Positions 1 through 8,968 of a stretch of DNA of 64,000 bases are shown here, in pieces. Positions within the stretch are counted from its first letter, which is position 1; each line of letters starts with the position of its first letter. Under the pieces are notes generated by a model. It saw only the letters and a list, made by a program, of their open reading frames with translations. It was not told the DNA's origin and ran no database searches. Source of the DNA: DASRAU01 sp035638075 (GTDB lineage: Bacteria; Acidobacteriota; Polarisedimenticolia; Gp22-AA2); NCBI GenBank assembly GCA_035638075.1, contig DASRAU010000039.1, positions 19,400-83,399 of the forward strand, read 5' to 3'. The position numbers and the translations under genes are program-made.

Positions 1-266
1 AAGGTGCCGGGGCTCACGGTGAGCGTCAGGCCCCAGCCGGTGCCGCCGAGCTCCGGCTGCGCCCCGAAATCCAGAGCGGCGGCGGCACGCCAGGCGCAGT
101 CCTGCGGCATCTGCAGCGTGGCGCGAAAGACGAGCCTTTCCCCGGTACGCACCGTGGACGGCACGGCCGCCACCGAGACGAACGACTGCGCCGCGGCGGG
201 GACCTCCGCCTGCCCGGCCCAGGCCGGCAGGAGGGCTCCCATGAATAAGAGGATGCGAGGCCGCAT
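1..266 (-). CDS. secreted protein of unknown function, cut by the window edge
   Basis: The frame begins at an ATG at 266 and stays open to base 1, so only the first 88 or so residues are present. An AGGGAGG ribosome site lies a few bases upstream, which fixes the start. Residues 1-18 form a hydrophobic signal peptide ending near AWAGQA, so the product is exported. The following segment is beta-strand-like (VRTGERLVFRATLQM) with one Cys and resembles the start of an Ig-like or other extracellular domain, but I cannot name a family. It is divergent from the M23 lipoprotein gene at 386, with which it may share a promoter region. Confidence 0.6.
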   Translation of the reverse strand, partial: MRPRILLFMGALLPAWAGQAEVPAAAQSFVSVAAVPSTVRTGERLVFRATLQMPQDCAWRAAAALDFGAQPELGGTGWGLTLTVSPGT

Positions 267-385
267 GGACCCTCCCTGCTTACGCCGACAACCCCCTGCC
301 GTCAAGTGTTTGGCGGGGTCTCTGGACTCCGCGGCCGCCGTCGGCCATATTAGTCGTGATGCAAGGTCCTCCCGTTCCCCGCGGA

Positions 386-1489
386 ATGGCCCGAAGTTTC
401 ATTCCTGCAACCGCCGCGCTCCTGATCCTGGCCGGTTGCGGCGGCGGCCAGGTCGCTCGTCTCGCCGCCGAGCCCGCGGAGCGGCTCGATCGCCCCGCGC
501 CCGCAACACCTGTGGAGGTCCGCGCCAGCGTCGCGTTCGCCGAAGAGACGGTCCGCGAAGAAGGTGTGGACGACCCGGCGCCGGCTCCGCAGCGCGGCCG
601 GAGGGATCCGGAGAAGGCCCGCCAGGAGTCGCGCCCCGTCGGGAAGCAGCCGCCCGCCGTCTCCGCCACCCACGGCCCCGCCGCCCCGCAGGAAGAAGAA
701 GACGACGCCCCGGTGCGTCACAAGCTGCAGCGCGGGCAGACCCTCTATTCGGTGGCGCGGCTGTACGGCGTCGAGGTGAGCGCGCTCATGAAGGCCAACG
801 GCATCGGCAACGCGCACAAGGTCGCCGCCGGCACGGTCCTCCTGATCCCGCTGCCGAAGCCGGCGCACCGCAGCCCCGCGGTCACCACCGCGTCGGTCGT
901 GCCGCTCCCCGGCCCCCAGGAAGAAGACGCGGACGAGAAGACTCCTTCCGACCGCAGCCGCGGGAAGAAAGAGGACGACACCAGGGACGACGGGGATCGA
1001 AAGGACGGCAGGAATGGCGCGCGCCCCGCCGCGGCCCCGGCGCTCGCCTGGCCGATCCAGGGACTGATCACCGCCCCGTACGGACGCCGCGGGAAATCCG
1101 ATCACCACGAAGGGATCGACATCGACGGCGAGACCGGGGACCCGATCCACGCCGCCGCCTCCGGCACCGTCGTCTTCGCGGGCCTGCACGGCGACTACGG
1201 CCGCACGGTGGTCATCGACCACGGCGACGGCCTGCGGACCGTCTACGCGCACGCGAGCAACCTCGAGGTGCAGGAGGGGGATCCCGTCCGGGTCGGCGAC
1301 ACCATCGCCGAGGTGGGTCACTCCGGGAACGCCCGCGGCAGCCACCTGCACTTCGAGGTGCGCCGCGACGGCCGCCCGGTCAACCCCATGCCGTTCCTGC
1401 GCTCGCCGGATCTCCTGACGGCGTCCGTCGTGCCGACCCCGGCGACGCACGGCAAGAGCGCCAGGAAGAAAGCTGCGCCCCGCCACTAG
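386..1489 (+). CDS. LysM and M23-peptidase lipoprotein (NlpD/EnvC-like)
   Basis: Predicted envelope lipoprotein that binds and cuts, or activates cutting of, peptidoglycan. From the ATG at 386 the protein has 367 residues: a lipoprotein signal with lipobox LAGC (Cys18), a charged disordered linker, a LysM domain at about 111-156 (RGQTLYSVARLYGV), a second charged linker, and a C-terminal M23 domain from about 230. The M23 zinc and catalytic residues are visible: HEGIDI (His and Asp), YAHAS and SHLHFE, so this copy looks catalytically complete, unlike degenerate NlpD/EnvC proteins. Upstream in-frame starts exist at GTG 356 and ATG 359, but 386 gives a compact, correct lipoprotein signal. No operon partner is obvious. 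Confidence 0.88.
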   Translation: MARSFIPATAALLILAGCGGGQVARLAAEPAERLDRPAPATPVEVRASVAFAEETVREEGVDDPAPAPQRGRRDPEKARQESRPVGKQPPAVSATHGPAAPQEEEDDAPVRHKLQRGQTLYSVARLYGVEVSALMKANGIGNAHKVAAGTVLLIPLPKPAHRSPAVTTASVVPLPGPQEEDADEKTPSDRSRGKKEDDTRDDGDRKDGRNGARPAAAPALAWPIQGLITAPYGRRGKSDHHEGIDIDGETGDPIHAAASGTVVFAGLHGDYGRTVVIDHGDGLRTVYAHASNLEVQEGDPVRVGDTIAEVGHSGNARGSHLHFEVRRDGRPVNPMPFLRSPDLLTASVVPTPATHGKSARKKAAPRH

Positions 1490-1575
1490 TCCCCGGGCCG
1501 CGTCGCAGGCGATCCCCGTGACGCGCGACGTCCCCCTTCCCCGTTCGCCGCTCCTGTGCGAGGATAGGCGCTCCC

Positions 1576-2157
1576 ATGCGACCCGAAGAGGAGATCTTCG
1601 CCGCGGTCGAGCGCGGCAACACCGCCCGCGTCGACGCGCTGCTCGAAGCTGACGCCAACCTGGTCCACGCGCGCAACGAGCGCGGCGACTCGCTGCTCCT
1701 GACCGCCGTCTACACCGGGCGCAAGGACCTGCTCGAGCGGTTGCTTTCGCGCGGCGCCGGAGTCAGCCTGCACGAGGCGGCGGCGCTGGGCCACGTCGAT
1801 CGGGCCCGCCAGCACCTCGATGCCGATCCGCGCAGCGTCTCCGCCCACAGCCACGACGGCTGGACCGCGCTGCACCTCGCCGCCTTCTTCGGGCACCGCG
1901 ATCTGGCCGCGCTCCTGCTCGATCGCGGCGCCGACGTCAACGCCCGATCGACGAGCGAGCGCTTCGCGAAATCCAACACGCCGCTGCACGCCGCGGCCGC
2001 CAACAAGCAGGTGGAGGTGGCGCGCCTGCTCGTCGAGCGCGGAGCCGACGTCAACGCGAAGGACGGCAGCGGCTTCACGCCGCTGGCGCTTGCCGCCAAC
2101 AGCAAGAGCGACCTCCTGATGCTGCTCCTGCTCGAGCAGGGGGCGCGGGCCGAATAG
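1576..2157 (+). CDS. ankyrin-repeat protein
   Basis: A 193-residue protein made almost wholly of ankyrin repeats; these fold as helical hairpins that bind other proteins. Repeat signatures such as GWTALHLAAFFGH, NTPLHAAAANKQ and SGFTPLALAANS, each followed by LLLxRGADVN-type turns, cover about residues 35-190. There is no signal peptide or membrane segment, so it is probably cytoplasmic. The first repeat (residues 5-40) is weaker. It starts 86 bases after the M23 gene and ends 26 bases before the exported MBL-fold gene, so it may belong to a loose run of plus-strand genes. Partner unknown. Confidence 0.88.
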   Translation: MRPEEEIFAAVERGNTARVDALLEADANLVHARNERGDSLLLTAVYTGRKDLLERLLSRGAGVSLHEAAALGHVDRARQHLDADPRSVSAHSHDGWTALHLAAFFGHRDLAALLLDRGADVNARSTSERFAKSNTPLHAAAANKQVEVARLLVERGADVNAKDGSGFTPLALAANSKSDLLMLLLLEQGARAE

Positions 2158-2183
2158 CCGCTTTTCCACCCAGGGAGATCCCG

Positions 2184-3323
2184 ATGCACGCAGGCCGTCG
2201 TCGTCTCCACCGTCCCCTGTCGGTCGCGGCCGCGGCCGCTCTCGCTCCGGTTCTCCTGGTCGCGCTCACAGCGATCGTCTCTCCCTCGCCGGCCTGGGCG
2301 CACGCCGGCGGCCACGCGCTGGCCGAGGATCCCCCGGCTTCCGACCAGGACAAGGAAACGCCGGCCGCACCGCCCGAGCCGCCGCCCCCGCCGTTCAAGC
2401 TGGAGAAGGTGAGCGAGCATGGCTGGTGCCTCTTCGGCGTCGGCGGCAACGTCGGCATCCTCGCGAACGACGCGGGGGTGCTCGTGGTGGACGATCAGTA
2501 CGAGAACGTCGCTCCCGGCATCGTCGAGCAGATCCGCAGCATCAGCGACAAGCCGATCCGCTGGCTGGTCAACACCCACTACCACGGCGATCACACCGGC
2601 GGGAACGCCGTCTTCAAGCCGCTCACCGAGATCGTCGCGCACGACACGGTACGGTCGCGCCTGCTCGACTACCCGCGCGTGGTGGTGGACACCTTCCCCG
2701 CCCGCATGCAGGCCATCCACGTCGAGGTCATGACGCTCGCGGACGAGAAGGACCCGTACCGCGATGCGCTGATGCACGACCTCGACCTGATGAAGTTCCT
2801 CTATGACCTGTCGAAGGCGTTCGACCCGCTGAAGGCGGCTCCTCCCGGGATCACCTACAAGGACGGCCTGACGCTGTGGCTCGGCGACCAGCCGGTCGAG
2901 ATCGCCCACTACGCTCCCGGGCACACGGACGGCGATTCGGTCGTCTATTTCCCGAAGGAGAAGGTCGTCCACATGGGGGACCTGCTGTTCAACGGCCTGG
3001 TGCCGTTCATCGACATGCCCGGCGGCGGCAGCGCCCGCGGCTACCTGACGAACCTGAACAAGGTGCTCGACCGCCTTCCCGCCGACACGAAGGTCATCCC
3101 CGGTCACGGCCCCGTGACCGACGTCGCCGGCCTGCGGCACGCGCGTGATTTCATGCGCGACATGCAGAGCGAGGTGACGAAGGCGATCCAGCGCGGGCTG
3201 ACGCGCCAGCAGGCGGCGCGCAGCATCAAGCTGGCCACCTACACCGACATCAAGCCGGCCTTCCGCACGGTCGCCAACGACGTCCTCGCCTTCTACGACG
3301 AGATGCGCTCGAAGAAGAAGTAG
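2184..3323 (+). CDS. exported metallo-beta-lactamase-fold hydrolase
   Basis: A 379-residue MBL-fold protein with an N-terminal signal region (first 35-45 residues, hydrophobic and ending near AWAHA), then a Pro-rich linker. The metal-binding motif NTHYHGDHTGGN lies near residue 130, with further ligands in APGHTDGDS, HMGDL and VIPGHGP. The fold is that of cyclase- or glyoxalase-like MBL proteins; the substrate cannot be read from the sequence. It resembles the broad exported MBL group sometimes annotated as beta-lactamase-like, without the subclass B3 features seen in the gene at 59219. A good GGGAG ribosome site precedes the ATG. Confidence 0.88.
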   Translation: MHAGRRRLHRPLSVAAAAALAPVLLVALTAIVSPSPAWAHAGGHALAEDPPASDQDKETPAAPPEPPPPPFKLEKVSEHGWCLFGVGGNVGILANDAGVLVVDDQYENVAPGIVEQIRSISDKPIRWLVNTHYHGDHTGGNAVFKPLTEIVAHDTVRSRLLDYPRVVVDTFPARMQAIHVEVMTLADEKDPYRDALMHDLDLMKFLYDLSKAFDPLKAAPPGITYKDGLTLWLGDQPVEIAHYAPGHTDGDSVVYFPKEKVVHMGDLLFNGLVPFIDMPGGGSARGYLTNLNKVLDRLPADTKVIPGHGPVTDVAGLRHARDFMRDMQSEVTKAIQRGLTRQQAARSIKLATYTDIKPAFRTVANDVLAFYDEMRSKKK

Positions 3324-3342
3324 AGCCGCCCCGAAGAATCCC

Positions 3343-4506
3343 ATGGGCACGAGCGGCACCGAAACAGGCCGGACGGACGGCGGCGCGAGGCAGGACGCGC
3401 CGCCTGCCGGCGGCGGATCGGCGCGCCGGGGTCGGAGCGTCTTCGGCGACTTCCGCCCGCACGAGCTGCCGCGCTCGATCAAGACCGACGTCCGCTCGCT
3501 CTACCGCTTCTATCTCGACGAGGAACGCCGCGCCGAGATCGAGAAGATGCGCGCGCCCAAGCGGGTGCTCGCCCTGCCGTTGTGGCTCCTGCGCAGCCTC
3601 CTCCTGAAGCTGACGCCGCAGCGACGCACGCTGCTCATCCTGGCGCTCATCGTCGCGTTCATCGGCCGCTTCCGTTTCAACTTCCAGGAAGTGGTGGTGT
3701 CGTTCGACGGAAGTCCGTGGGCGTTTCTCATGGTCCTCTTCGTGCTGGCGCTCGAGCTGAAGGACAAGCTCCTCGCCAGGGACGAGATCGCCGTGGCGCG
3801 CCAGGTGCAGCTCGCCATCCTCCCGTCGAGCGATCCGCCGTGGCCCGGCTACGCGCTCTGGAGCCACACCCGCCCCGCGAACGACGTCGGCGGCGATCTC
3901 ATCGACTACATCGAGGAACCCTCGCCCCGCACCCTCGGCGTCGCGCTCGGTGATGTCGCCGGCAAGGGCCTGGGTGCCGCCCTCCTGATGGCGAAGCTGC
4001 AGGCCAGCCTGCGCGCCACCGCGCCCGGCGCGCCCGATCTGGGGTCGCTCGGCGACCGGCTCAACGGCATCCTGTGCCGCGACGGACTCGACAACCGCTT
4101 CGCGACCCTCTTCTACCTGGAAGCGCCGGCCGGCGGCGGCGCCGTCCGGTTCCTCAACGCCGGGCACAATCCGCCGCTCGTGGTGCGCGCCGCCTCCGTC
4201 GAGCTCGTGGAGCAGGCGTCGCGCCCGCTGGGGATGTTCCGCGACTCGACTTACACGGAAGGACGGCTCGATCTCAACCCGGGCGACCTGCTCGTCGTCT
4301 ACTCCGACGGCCTGGTCGAGGCGCGCGATCTCGCCGACCGCGAGTTCGGCCTGGAGCGCCTCAAGACCCTCGTCATGAGCCTGCGCGATCGCCCCCCCGT
4401 CGAAGCCGGCCGGGTGATCCTCGAGGCGGTGGACCGCTTCCTCGGCGACGACAAGCCGCAGGACGACCTCTCCCTCATCCTCATCCAGCGCTCACCCGCG
4501 GCCTGA
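3343..4506 (+). CDS. membrane-anchored SpoIIE/RsbU-type PP2C serine phosphatase
   Basis: A 387-residue protein. Residues about 95-145 hold two hydrophobic segments (LLILALIVAFIG and FLMVLFVLALEL), and the C-terminal half is a PP2C/SpoIIE phosphatase. Signature segments include NDVGGDLIDYIE, GDVAGKGLGAALLMA, LNAGHNPPLVV, VVYSDGLVEA and QDDLSLILI, giving the metal-binding Asp and Gly residues of an active enzyme. Family members usually dephosphorylate anti-sigma-factor antagonists (STAS proteins) in partner-switching pathways, but no STAS or anti-sigma kinase gene is in the window. A paralogous catalytic domain occurs in the FHA-GAF-PP2C protein at 5338. The ribosome site is weak. Confidence 0.9.
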   Translation: MGTSGTETGRTDGGARQDAPPAGGGSARRGRSVFGDFRPHELPRSIKTDVRSLYRFYLDEERRAEIEKMRAPKRVLALPLWLLRSLLLKLTPQRRTLLILALIVAFIGRFRFNFQEVVVSFDGSPWAFLMVLFVLALELKDKLLARDEIAVARQVQLAILPSSDPPWPGYALWSHTRPANDVGGDLIDYIEEPSPRTLGVALGDVAGKGLGAALLMAKLQASLRATAPGAPDLGSLGDRLNGILCRDGLDNRFATLFYLEAPAGGGAVRFLNAGHNPPLVVRAASVELVEQASRPLGMFRDSTYTEGRLDLNPGDLLVVYSDGLVEARDLADREFGLERLKTLVMSLRDRPPVEAGRVILEAVDRFLGDDKPQDDLSLILIQRSPAA

Positions 4507-4518
4507 AGGGGGTCCGCG

Positions 4519-4536
4519 GGGTGACCTGGGTCACCC
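4519..4536. promoter_or_regulatory. perfect inverted repeat upstream of the cupredoxin gene
   Basis: Arms GGGTGACC and GGTCACCC are separated by TG. The element sits 12 bases after the PP2C stop and about 100 bases before the cupredoxin ATG. There is no T-tract, so an operator is more likely than a terminator, but no regulator is known. Confidence 0.35.
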
Positions 4537-4636
4537 TGGTCGGCGCGGAATCCGGTGGCGGGCAGGGCCGGTTGGTCGTACCTTCGCCGCGAAACTCTGC
4601 CGGGATGCAACCGGAAACCAACACGGAGAGCAATCG

Positions 4637-5263
4637 ATGACGCGCAGCGAACGAGCCCCCGCCCGTCGTGCCCTGATTGCAGCCGCCCTGGCCCTCGTGG
4701 TCCCCCTCGTCAGCAGACCGGTTCTTCCGGTCACCCCCGGTGTGGACATCGCCGCACCGCGGGTGGCCATCGCGACCGTGAACGGCACGGTGCTGCAATT
4801 CATGCCGTCGCGCCTGGTCGTCGAGGACGCGGACTTCGTCCGCTGGAACTGGACGGGAGGTTCGCACACCACCACGAGCGGCTCGGGCTGCGTCTCGGAC
4901 GGGCTGTGGGTCTCGCCGCTCAACTCCGTCACCACGACCTTCACCCGCACGTTCGACGACGGTCCTGGCATTTATCCTTTCTACTGCTCGCCGCACTGCG
5001 GCTTGGGGATGACCGGGCAGGTGGTCATCACCCCGCCGATCCCGCTGACCGTCACCGCCAGCAGCCAGGCGATCCAGCTCGACTGGACCGGAGCCACGGG
5101 TCAGTTCCGCGTCTACCGCAGCACGAGCCCCCTGTTCACCAGCGCCACGACGACGGTCCTGACGCCCCCAGCCGGCCAGGCGACGACGACCTTCCTCGAC
5201 CAGACCGTCGGCACACCGCCCGCCGGCACCGTCGCCTACTACCTCGTCATGAACTTCTTCTAA
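4637..5263 (+). CDS. exported cupredoxin (plastocyanin-like blue copper protein)
   Basis: A 208-residue exported protein. Residues 1-30 are a signal peptide. The cupredoxin domain spans about 45-132, and type 1 copper ligands are readable: His77 in GGSHT, then Cys117, His120 and Met125 in YCSPHCGLGM (Cys-x2-His-x4-Met). The C-terminal 75 residues look like a beta-sandwich with fibronectin-type features (QLDWTGATGQFRVYRS). It would bind one copper ion for electron transfer or copper handling outside the cytoplasm. GGAG precedes the ATG. It lies between two PP2C phosphatase genes with no clear functional link to either. Confidence 0.85.
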   Translation: MTRSERAPARRALIAAALALVVPLVSRPVLPVTPGVDIAAPRVAIATVNGTVLQFMPSRLVVEDADFVRWNWTGGSHTTTSGSGCVSDGLWVSPLNSVTTTFTRTFDDGPGIYPFYCSPHCGLGMTGQVVITPPIPLTVTASSQAIQLDWTGATGQFRVYRSTSPLFTSATTTVLTPPAGQATTTFLDQTVGTPPAGTVAYYLVMNFF

Positions 5264-5337
5264 GGGCACAACCATGCGAGGGATGGAGGCGTTCCGTTTC
5301 CCTCGAAGTGGGCGAGTGCAGTAGCATTCGCTCCGAT

Positions 5338-7026
5338 ATGGACGACTTCCTCACGATCATCACCCCCGACGGCGGGACGCAGAAGTACGACCTGGGTCCG
5401 GCTCCCAACCTCAAGATCGGCCGCTCCTCGACGAGCGACCTGGTCCTGCAGGACCTCAACGTGTCGCGCATGCACGCCGAGCTGGTGCGGCGGCCGGAGG
5501 GGTACTTCGTCCTCGATGCCGGCGGGAAGAACGGCACCTTCGTCAACGACAAGCGGATCGACGAGCCGACGATGCTGCAGCCGGGCGATCGCGTCCGGCT
5601 CGGCACGACCACCCTCGTCTTCAACGGCCACCCGAAGAGCAACGTCGAGTTCACCGACCAGCCGCTGCCGGCCGGGCCCGGCACCATCCATCTCAGCGCC
5701 GACGACCTGCGCACGCCGAACATCGCCGAGATGTCGGTCATCGTCGGCGGCACGCCGGCGCCCATCCGCACCACCGGACCGGGATCGTCCCCCTCCGGGG
5801 CGCAGGCGCTGTCGATCATCTTCGAGGCGGATAAAGAGCTGGTCTTCCACCGCCCGCTCGACGAGCTGCTGGAAAAGATCATGGACCTCGCGAAGCGCGC
5901 CGTCCGCTTCGAGCGCGGCCTGCTGATGCTGCTCGAGGGCGGGACGCTGCGCACGCACGTCGTGCGCGTTCCGGACGCCGAGACCGGCAAGCCCATCGCC
6001 ATCAGCCGCACCATCACCGACCGGGTGATCAAGTCGCAGGAGTCGATCCTCACCTCCGACGCGCTGTTCGACGAGCGCTTCAAGGCGGGCCAGAGCGTCG
6101 AGATCCAGCAGATCCGCTCGCTCATGTGCGCCCCGCTCTGGGACAACCGCGAGGTCATCGGGCTCATCTACCTCGACAGCCGTCAGAAGGCGGGGCTGTT
6201 CACGCTCGACGATCTGAAGCTCCTGACGCATCTCGCCAACGTCGCCGCGGTGAAGATCGAGAACGCGCGGCTCTTCGAGCAGGCGGTCGCCGCCGAGCGC
6301 ATGGAGCAGGAGATCCAGAAGGCGGCGGAGATCCAGAACCACCTCCTCCCCGCGGAGGGTCCGCCCATCCCCGGGTACGAAGTCTTCGGCACGAGCCTGA
6401 TGTGCCGGGCCGTCGGCGGCGACTACTACGACTACGTGGCGCTCGGGGACGGGCGCTACGGGCTGGGCCTGGGGGACGTGGCGGGGAAGGGACTGCCGGC
6501 GGCGCTCTTGATGGCCTCCTTCCAGGCCAGCCTGCGGGCGTTGTCGGAGATGGGGCTGCCTCCCGACGACACCATCCGCCGGCTCAACCGCCTGCTCTGT
6601 CGCAGCATCCCGGAGAACCGCTTCGTCACCTTCTTCTACGCCATCCTCGATCCGGCGACCCACGAGTTCACCTACGTCAACGCCGGCCAGAACCCGCCCT
6701 ACATCGTGCGCGCCGCCGGCGGGACGGAGCGGCTCGACCAGAGCGGGCCGCCGCTGGCCCTGCTCGACGACGCCACTTACGTCGCGCACAACACGCGTCT
6801 CGAGCCCGGCGACGTGCTCGTCTGCTACAGCGACGGCATCAGCGAGGCGCGCGGCCCGTCCGAGGAGGAGTTCGGGGAGATCCGGCTGACGGACGCGGTT
6901 GCGAAGGACGCGGAGCGTGGGGCGCCGGAGCTGGTGCGCCTGGTGACCGAGGCCCTGCTGGCGCACTGCGCCGGGCGGGCCTACCAGGACGACGTGACCA
7001 TCGTCGTCCTGAAGCGCAAGTCGTGA
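5338..7026 (+). CDS. FHA-GAF-PP2C (SpoIIE) signalling phosphatase
   Basis: A 562-residue soluble signalling protein. An FHA domain at about residues 5-95 (LKIGRSSTSDLVLQD, VSRMHAEL, KNGTFVND) should bind phosphothreonine peptides. A GAF domain follows at about 155-310 (MCAPLWDNREVIGLIYLDS), then a short coiled linker and a SpoIIE/PP2C domain at about 340-560 (GGDYYDYVALGD, GDVAGKGLPAALLM, VNAGQNPPYIV, CYSDGISEARG, QDDVTIVVLK). This reads an FHA phospho-signal and a GAF ligand to control protein dephosphorylation. The catalytic part is paralogous to the enzyme at 3343. The ATG at 5338 puts the FHA fold at the N-terminus. Its stop overlaps a GTG in frame with the next gene. Confidence 0.9.
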   Translation: MDDFLTIITPDGGTQKYDLGPAPNLKIGRSSTSDLVLQDLNVSRMHAELVRRPEGYFVLDAGGKNGTFVNDKRIDEPTMLQPGDRVRLGTTTLVFNGHPKSNVEFTDQPLPAGPGTIHLSADDLRTPNIAEMSVIVGGTPAPIRTTGPGSSPSGAQALSIIFEADKELVFHRPLDELLEKIMDLAKRAVRFERGLLMLLEGGTLRTHVVRVPDAETGKPIAISRTITDRVIKSQESILTSDALFDERFKAGQSVEIQQIRSLMCAPLWDNREVIGLIYLDSRQKAGLFTLDDLKLLTHLANVAAVKIENARLFEQAVAAERMEQEIQKAAEIQNHLLPAEGPPIPGYEVFGTSLMCRAVGGDYYDYVALGDGRYGLGLGDVAGKGLPAALLMASFQASLRALSEMGLPPDDTIRRLNRLLCRSIPENRFVTFFYAILDPATHEFTYVNAGQNPPYIVRAAGGTERLDQSGPPLALLDDATYVAHNTRLEPGDVLVCYSDGISEARGPSEEEFGEIRLTDAVAKDAERGAPELVRLVTEALLAHCAGRAYQDDVTIVVLKRKS

Positions 7027-7052
7027 CCGCCGTCCGCGCCCCGGGCGCCGCG

Positions 7053-8225
7053 ATGAACGTCCTGCTCCTCGGGGTCGGCGCCGTCGGCAGCGTGCTGGCG
7101 CGCCACCTGGCGGCGCACCGCTCGGTCGGCCGCCTCACCCTCGCCGACCAGGACACCACGCGCGCCGCGCGGCTGCGCGACGAGCTCGTGGCGGCCGGCC
7201 CCGGACACCCCGATCGCCTGCGGGTCGAAGCCGTGGACGCCTCCGACCCTCTGGCCCTGGCGCGCGCCTGCCACGACCAGGGGCTGGTGATCTGCGCCGT
7301 CGTGCCGCGCTTCAACGGTGCGGTGATGGACGCGGCGCTGCGAGCCGGGGCCCACTACCTCGACCTGGCCGCGGGGGAAGACGATCAGTTCGTCCGCCAC
7401 GAGGCGTGGAAGCAGGCCGGGCTCGTCGCCGTCAACGGCATGGGAGAGGACCCGGGGATCAGCAACGTGCTGGCGCGGGTCGGCGCCGACCGCCTCGACA
7501 CGGTCGAGACGGTGCGCGTGCGCGACGGCGAGTTCTCCGAGGCGGAGAACATGCCGCTGGCGTGCCTGTTCTCCACCGAGACCTTCATCGAGGAGGCGAC
7601 CTCTCCCGCGCTGGAGTTCTTCGCCGGGCGTTATCGCGAGCACCCGGCGTGGTCCGGACGCGAGGTGTACCCCTTCCCCGACCCGGTCGGCCCGCAGCCG
7701 GTCTACAACATGAGCCACGAGGAGGTGGACACGCTTCCCCGCTTCCTCGGCAAGGGCGTGCAGAACGTCGACTTCAAGCTGGCGGTGCCGGACGGCATGC
7801 GCGAAGCGCTCGACTTCCTGCACCGCATCGGCATGACGCGGCGCGACGAGGTGCCGGTCGGCCGCGCGCTGGTGCGCCCGCTCCAGGTCCTCTCTGCCGT
7901 CCTGCCGCAGCCCGCCGACCTGGGCGGACGGATCCAGGGAGCCGCCATCGTCCTCGTCGAGGTCGAGGGACGCAAGGGTCCGGCCCGGATGCGTCACGTC
8001 CTGCACATCGCCATGACGCATGACGAAGCCTTCCGGCGGATGCGCGCCACCGCGACCGCCTTCCTGACCGGCACGGGCGCCGCTGCCGGCGCGCTCGCCA
8101 TCACGACAGGCCAGGTTGCCACCCCCGGAGTCCTGGCGCCGGAGCAGCTCGAGCCCGCGCCGATCCTGGCGCTTCTTTCCGAGCTGGGACTCGACGTCCG
8201 GGACACGTCGCAGACGCTCCCCTGA
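7053..8225 (+). CDS. saccharopine dehydrogenase-like NAD(P)-binding protein
   Basis: A 390-residue protein beginning with a Rossmann motif, MNVLLLGVGAVGSVLARHL, and continuing with family features such as the segment around HYLDLAAGEDDQF and GMGEDPGISNVLARV. It belongs to the saccharopine dehydrogenase/carboxynorspermidine synthase-like group, which use NAD(P) for amino-acid or polyamine chemistry; the exact substrate is not clear. The chosen ATG gives a canonical Rossmann start. An in-frame GTG at 7023 overlaps the previous stop (GTGA) and would add ten residues. The 3' end couples to the uracil-DNA glycosylase through a CTGA overlap. Confidence 0.85.
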   Translation: MNVLLLGVGAVGSVLARHLAAHRSVGRLTLADQDTTRAARLRDELVAAGPGHPDRLRVEAVDASDPLALARACHDQGLVICAVVPRFNGAVMDAALRAGAHYLDLAAGEDDQFVRHEAWKQAGLVAVNGMGEDPGISNVLARVGADRLDTVETVRVRDGEFSEAENMPLACLFSTETFIEEATSPALEFFAGRYREHPAWSGREVYPFPDPVGPQPVYNMSHEEVDTLPRFLGKGVQNVDFKLAVPDGMREALDFLHRIGMTRRDEVPVGRALVRPLQVLSAVLPQPADLGGRIQGAAIVLVEVEGRKGPARMRHVLHIAMTHDEAFRRMRATATAFLTGTGAAAGALAITTGQVATPGVLAPEQLEPAPILALLSELGLDVRDTSQTLP

Positions 8226-8968
8226 CCCGCCGTCTCGTTCGAGGTGCCGGCGACCGCGAGCTGCGCCGCCGCGCCCGTCGTGCGAAGACCGACACGCTCG
8301 ACCGGGTCGCCGCGGACGTCGTCGCTTGCGAGCGCTGCCCGCGTCTGCGACGGTACTGCCTGGCGATCGCGCGCGACAAGGTACGCCGCCATCGTGACGA
8401 GGTGTACTGGGGACGTCCCGTGCCCGGCTTCGGCGACAGGAGTGCGCGGCTGCTGCTCGTCGGGCTCGCCCCCGCTGCGCACGGCGGCAACCGCACCGGC
8501 CGGGTCTTCACGGGGGACGCGAGCGGCGACTGGCTCTTCGGCGCGCTGCACGAATTCGGCTTCGCGAGCCAGGGCACCTCGACCGGACGGGACGACGGCC
8601 TGCGCCTGACCGACTGCTATGTCACCGCCTCGGCGCGCTGCGCCCCGCCCGACAACAAGCCGACCCTCGAGGAGCTGCGCCGCTGCCGGGAGTACCTGGT
8701 GCGCGAGCTCGCACTCCTGCGTCGCGTGCGCGTCGTGGTCCCGCTCGGCCGCGTCGGCTTCGAGTCGTACCTCAAGGCGGCCGGACACTGGGAGCGCATG
8801 ACGCCCCGGGAGCGGCCGGTCTTCGGGCACGGCGCCGAGAGCGTGCTGCCGGACGGGACGATCCTCGTCGCGTCCTTCCACCCGAGTCGCCAGAACACGC
8901 AGACGGGGAAGCTGACGCGCGCGATGTGGCGCGACATCTTCCGCCGCGCCCGCAAGCACCTCGGTTAG
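8222..8968 (+). CDS. udgB: family 5 uracil-DNA glycosylase, apparent CTG start
   Basis: Removes uracil and deaminated bases from DNA in base-excision repair. The core is unmistakable: YWGRPVPGFGD, LLVGLAPAAHGGNRTGR, FTGDASG, RCAPPDNKPT and ASFHPSRQNT. Conserved Fe-S cluster cysteines (Cys36 and Cys39 in CERCPRL, Cys46, and the Cys of RCAPP) show that the real N-terminus lies upstream of the first canonical start, GTG 8402, which would cut off the cluster. The frame is open without ATG, GTG or TTG back to the preceding gene, where CTG at 8222 overlaps its TGA (CTGA). I therefore take CTG as the start, giving 248 residues. Its stop overlaps the convergent ATPase stop by four bases. Function is firm; the start is inference. 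Confidence 0.82.
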   Translation: MTRRLVRGAGDRELRRRARRAKTDTLDRVAADVVACERCPRLRRYCLAIARDKVRRHRDEVYWGRPVPGFGDRSARLLLVGLAPAAHGGNRTGRVFTGDASGDWLFGALHEFGFASQGTSTGRDDGLRLTDCYVTASARCAPPDNKPTLEELRRCREYLVRELALLRRVRVVVPLGRVGFESYLKAAGHWERMTPRERPVFGHGAESVLPDGTILVASFHPSRQNTQTGKLTRAMWRDIFRRARKHLG

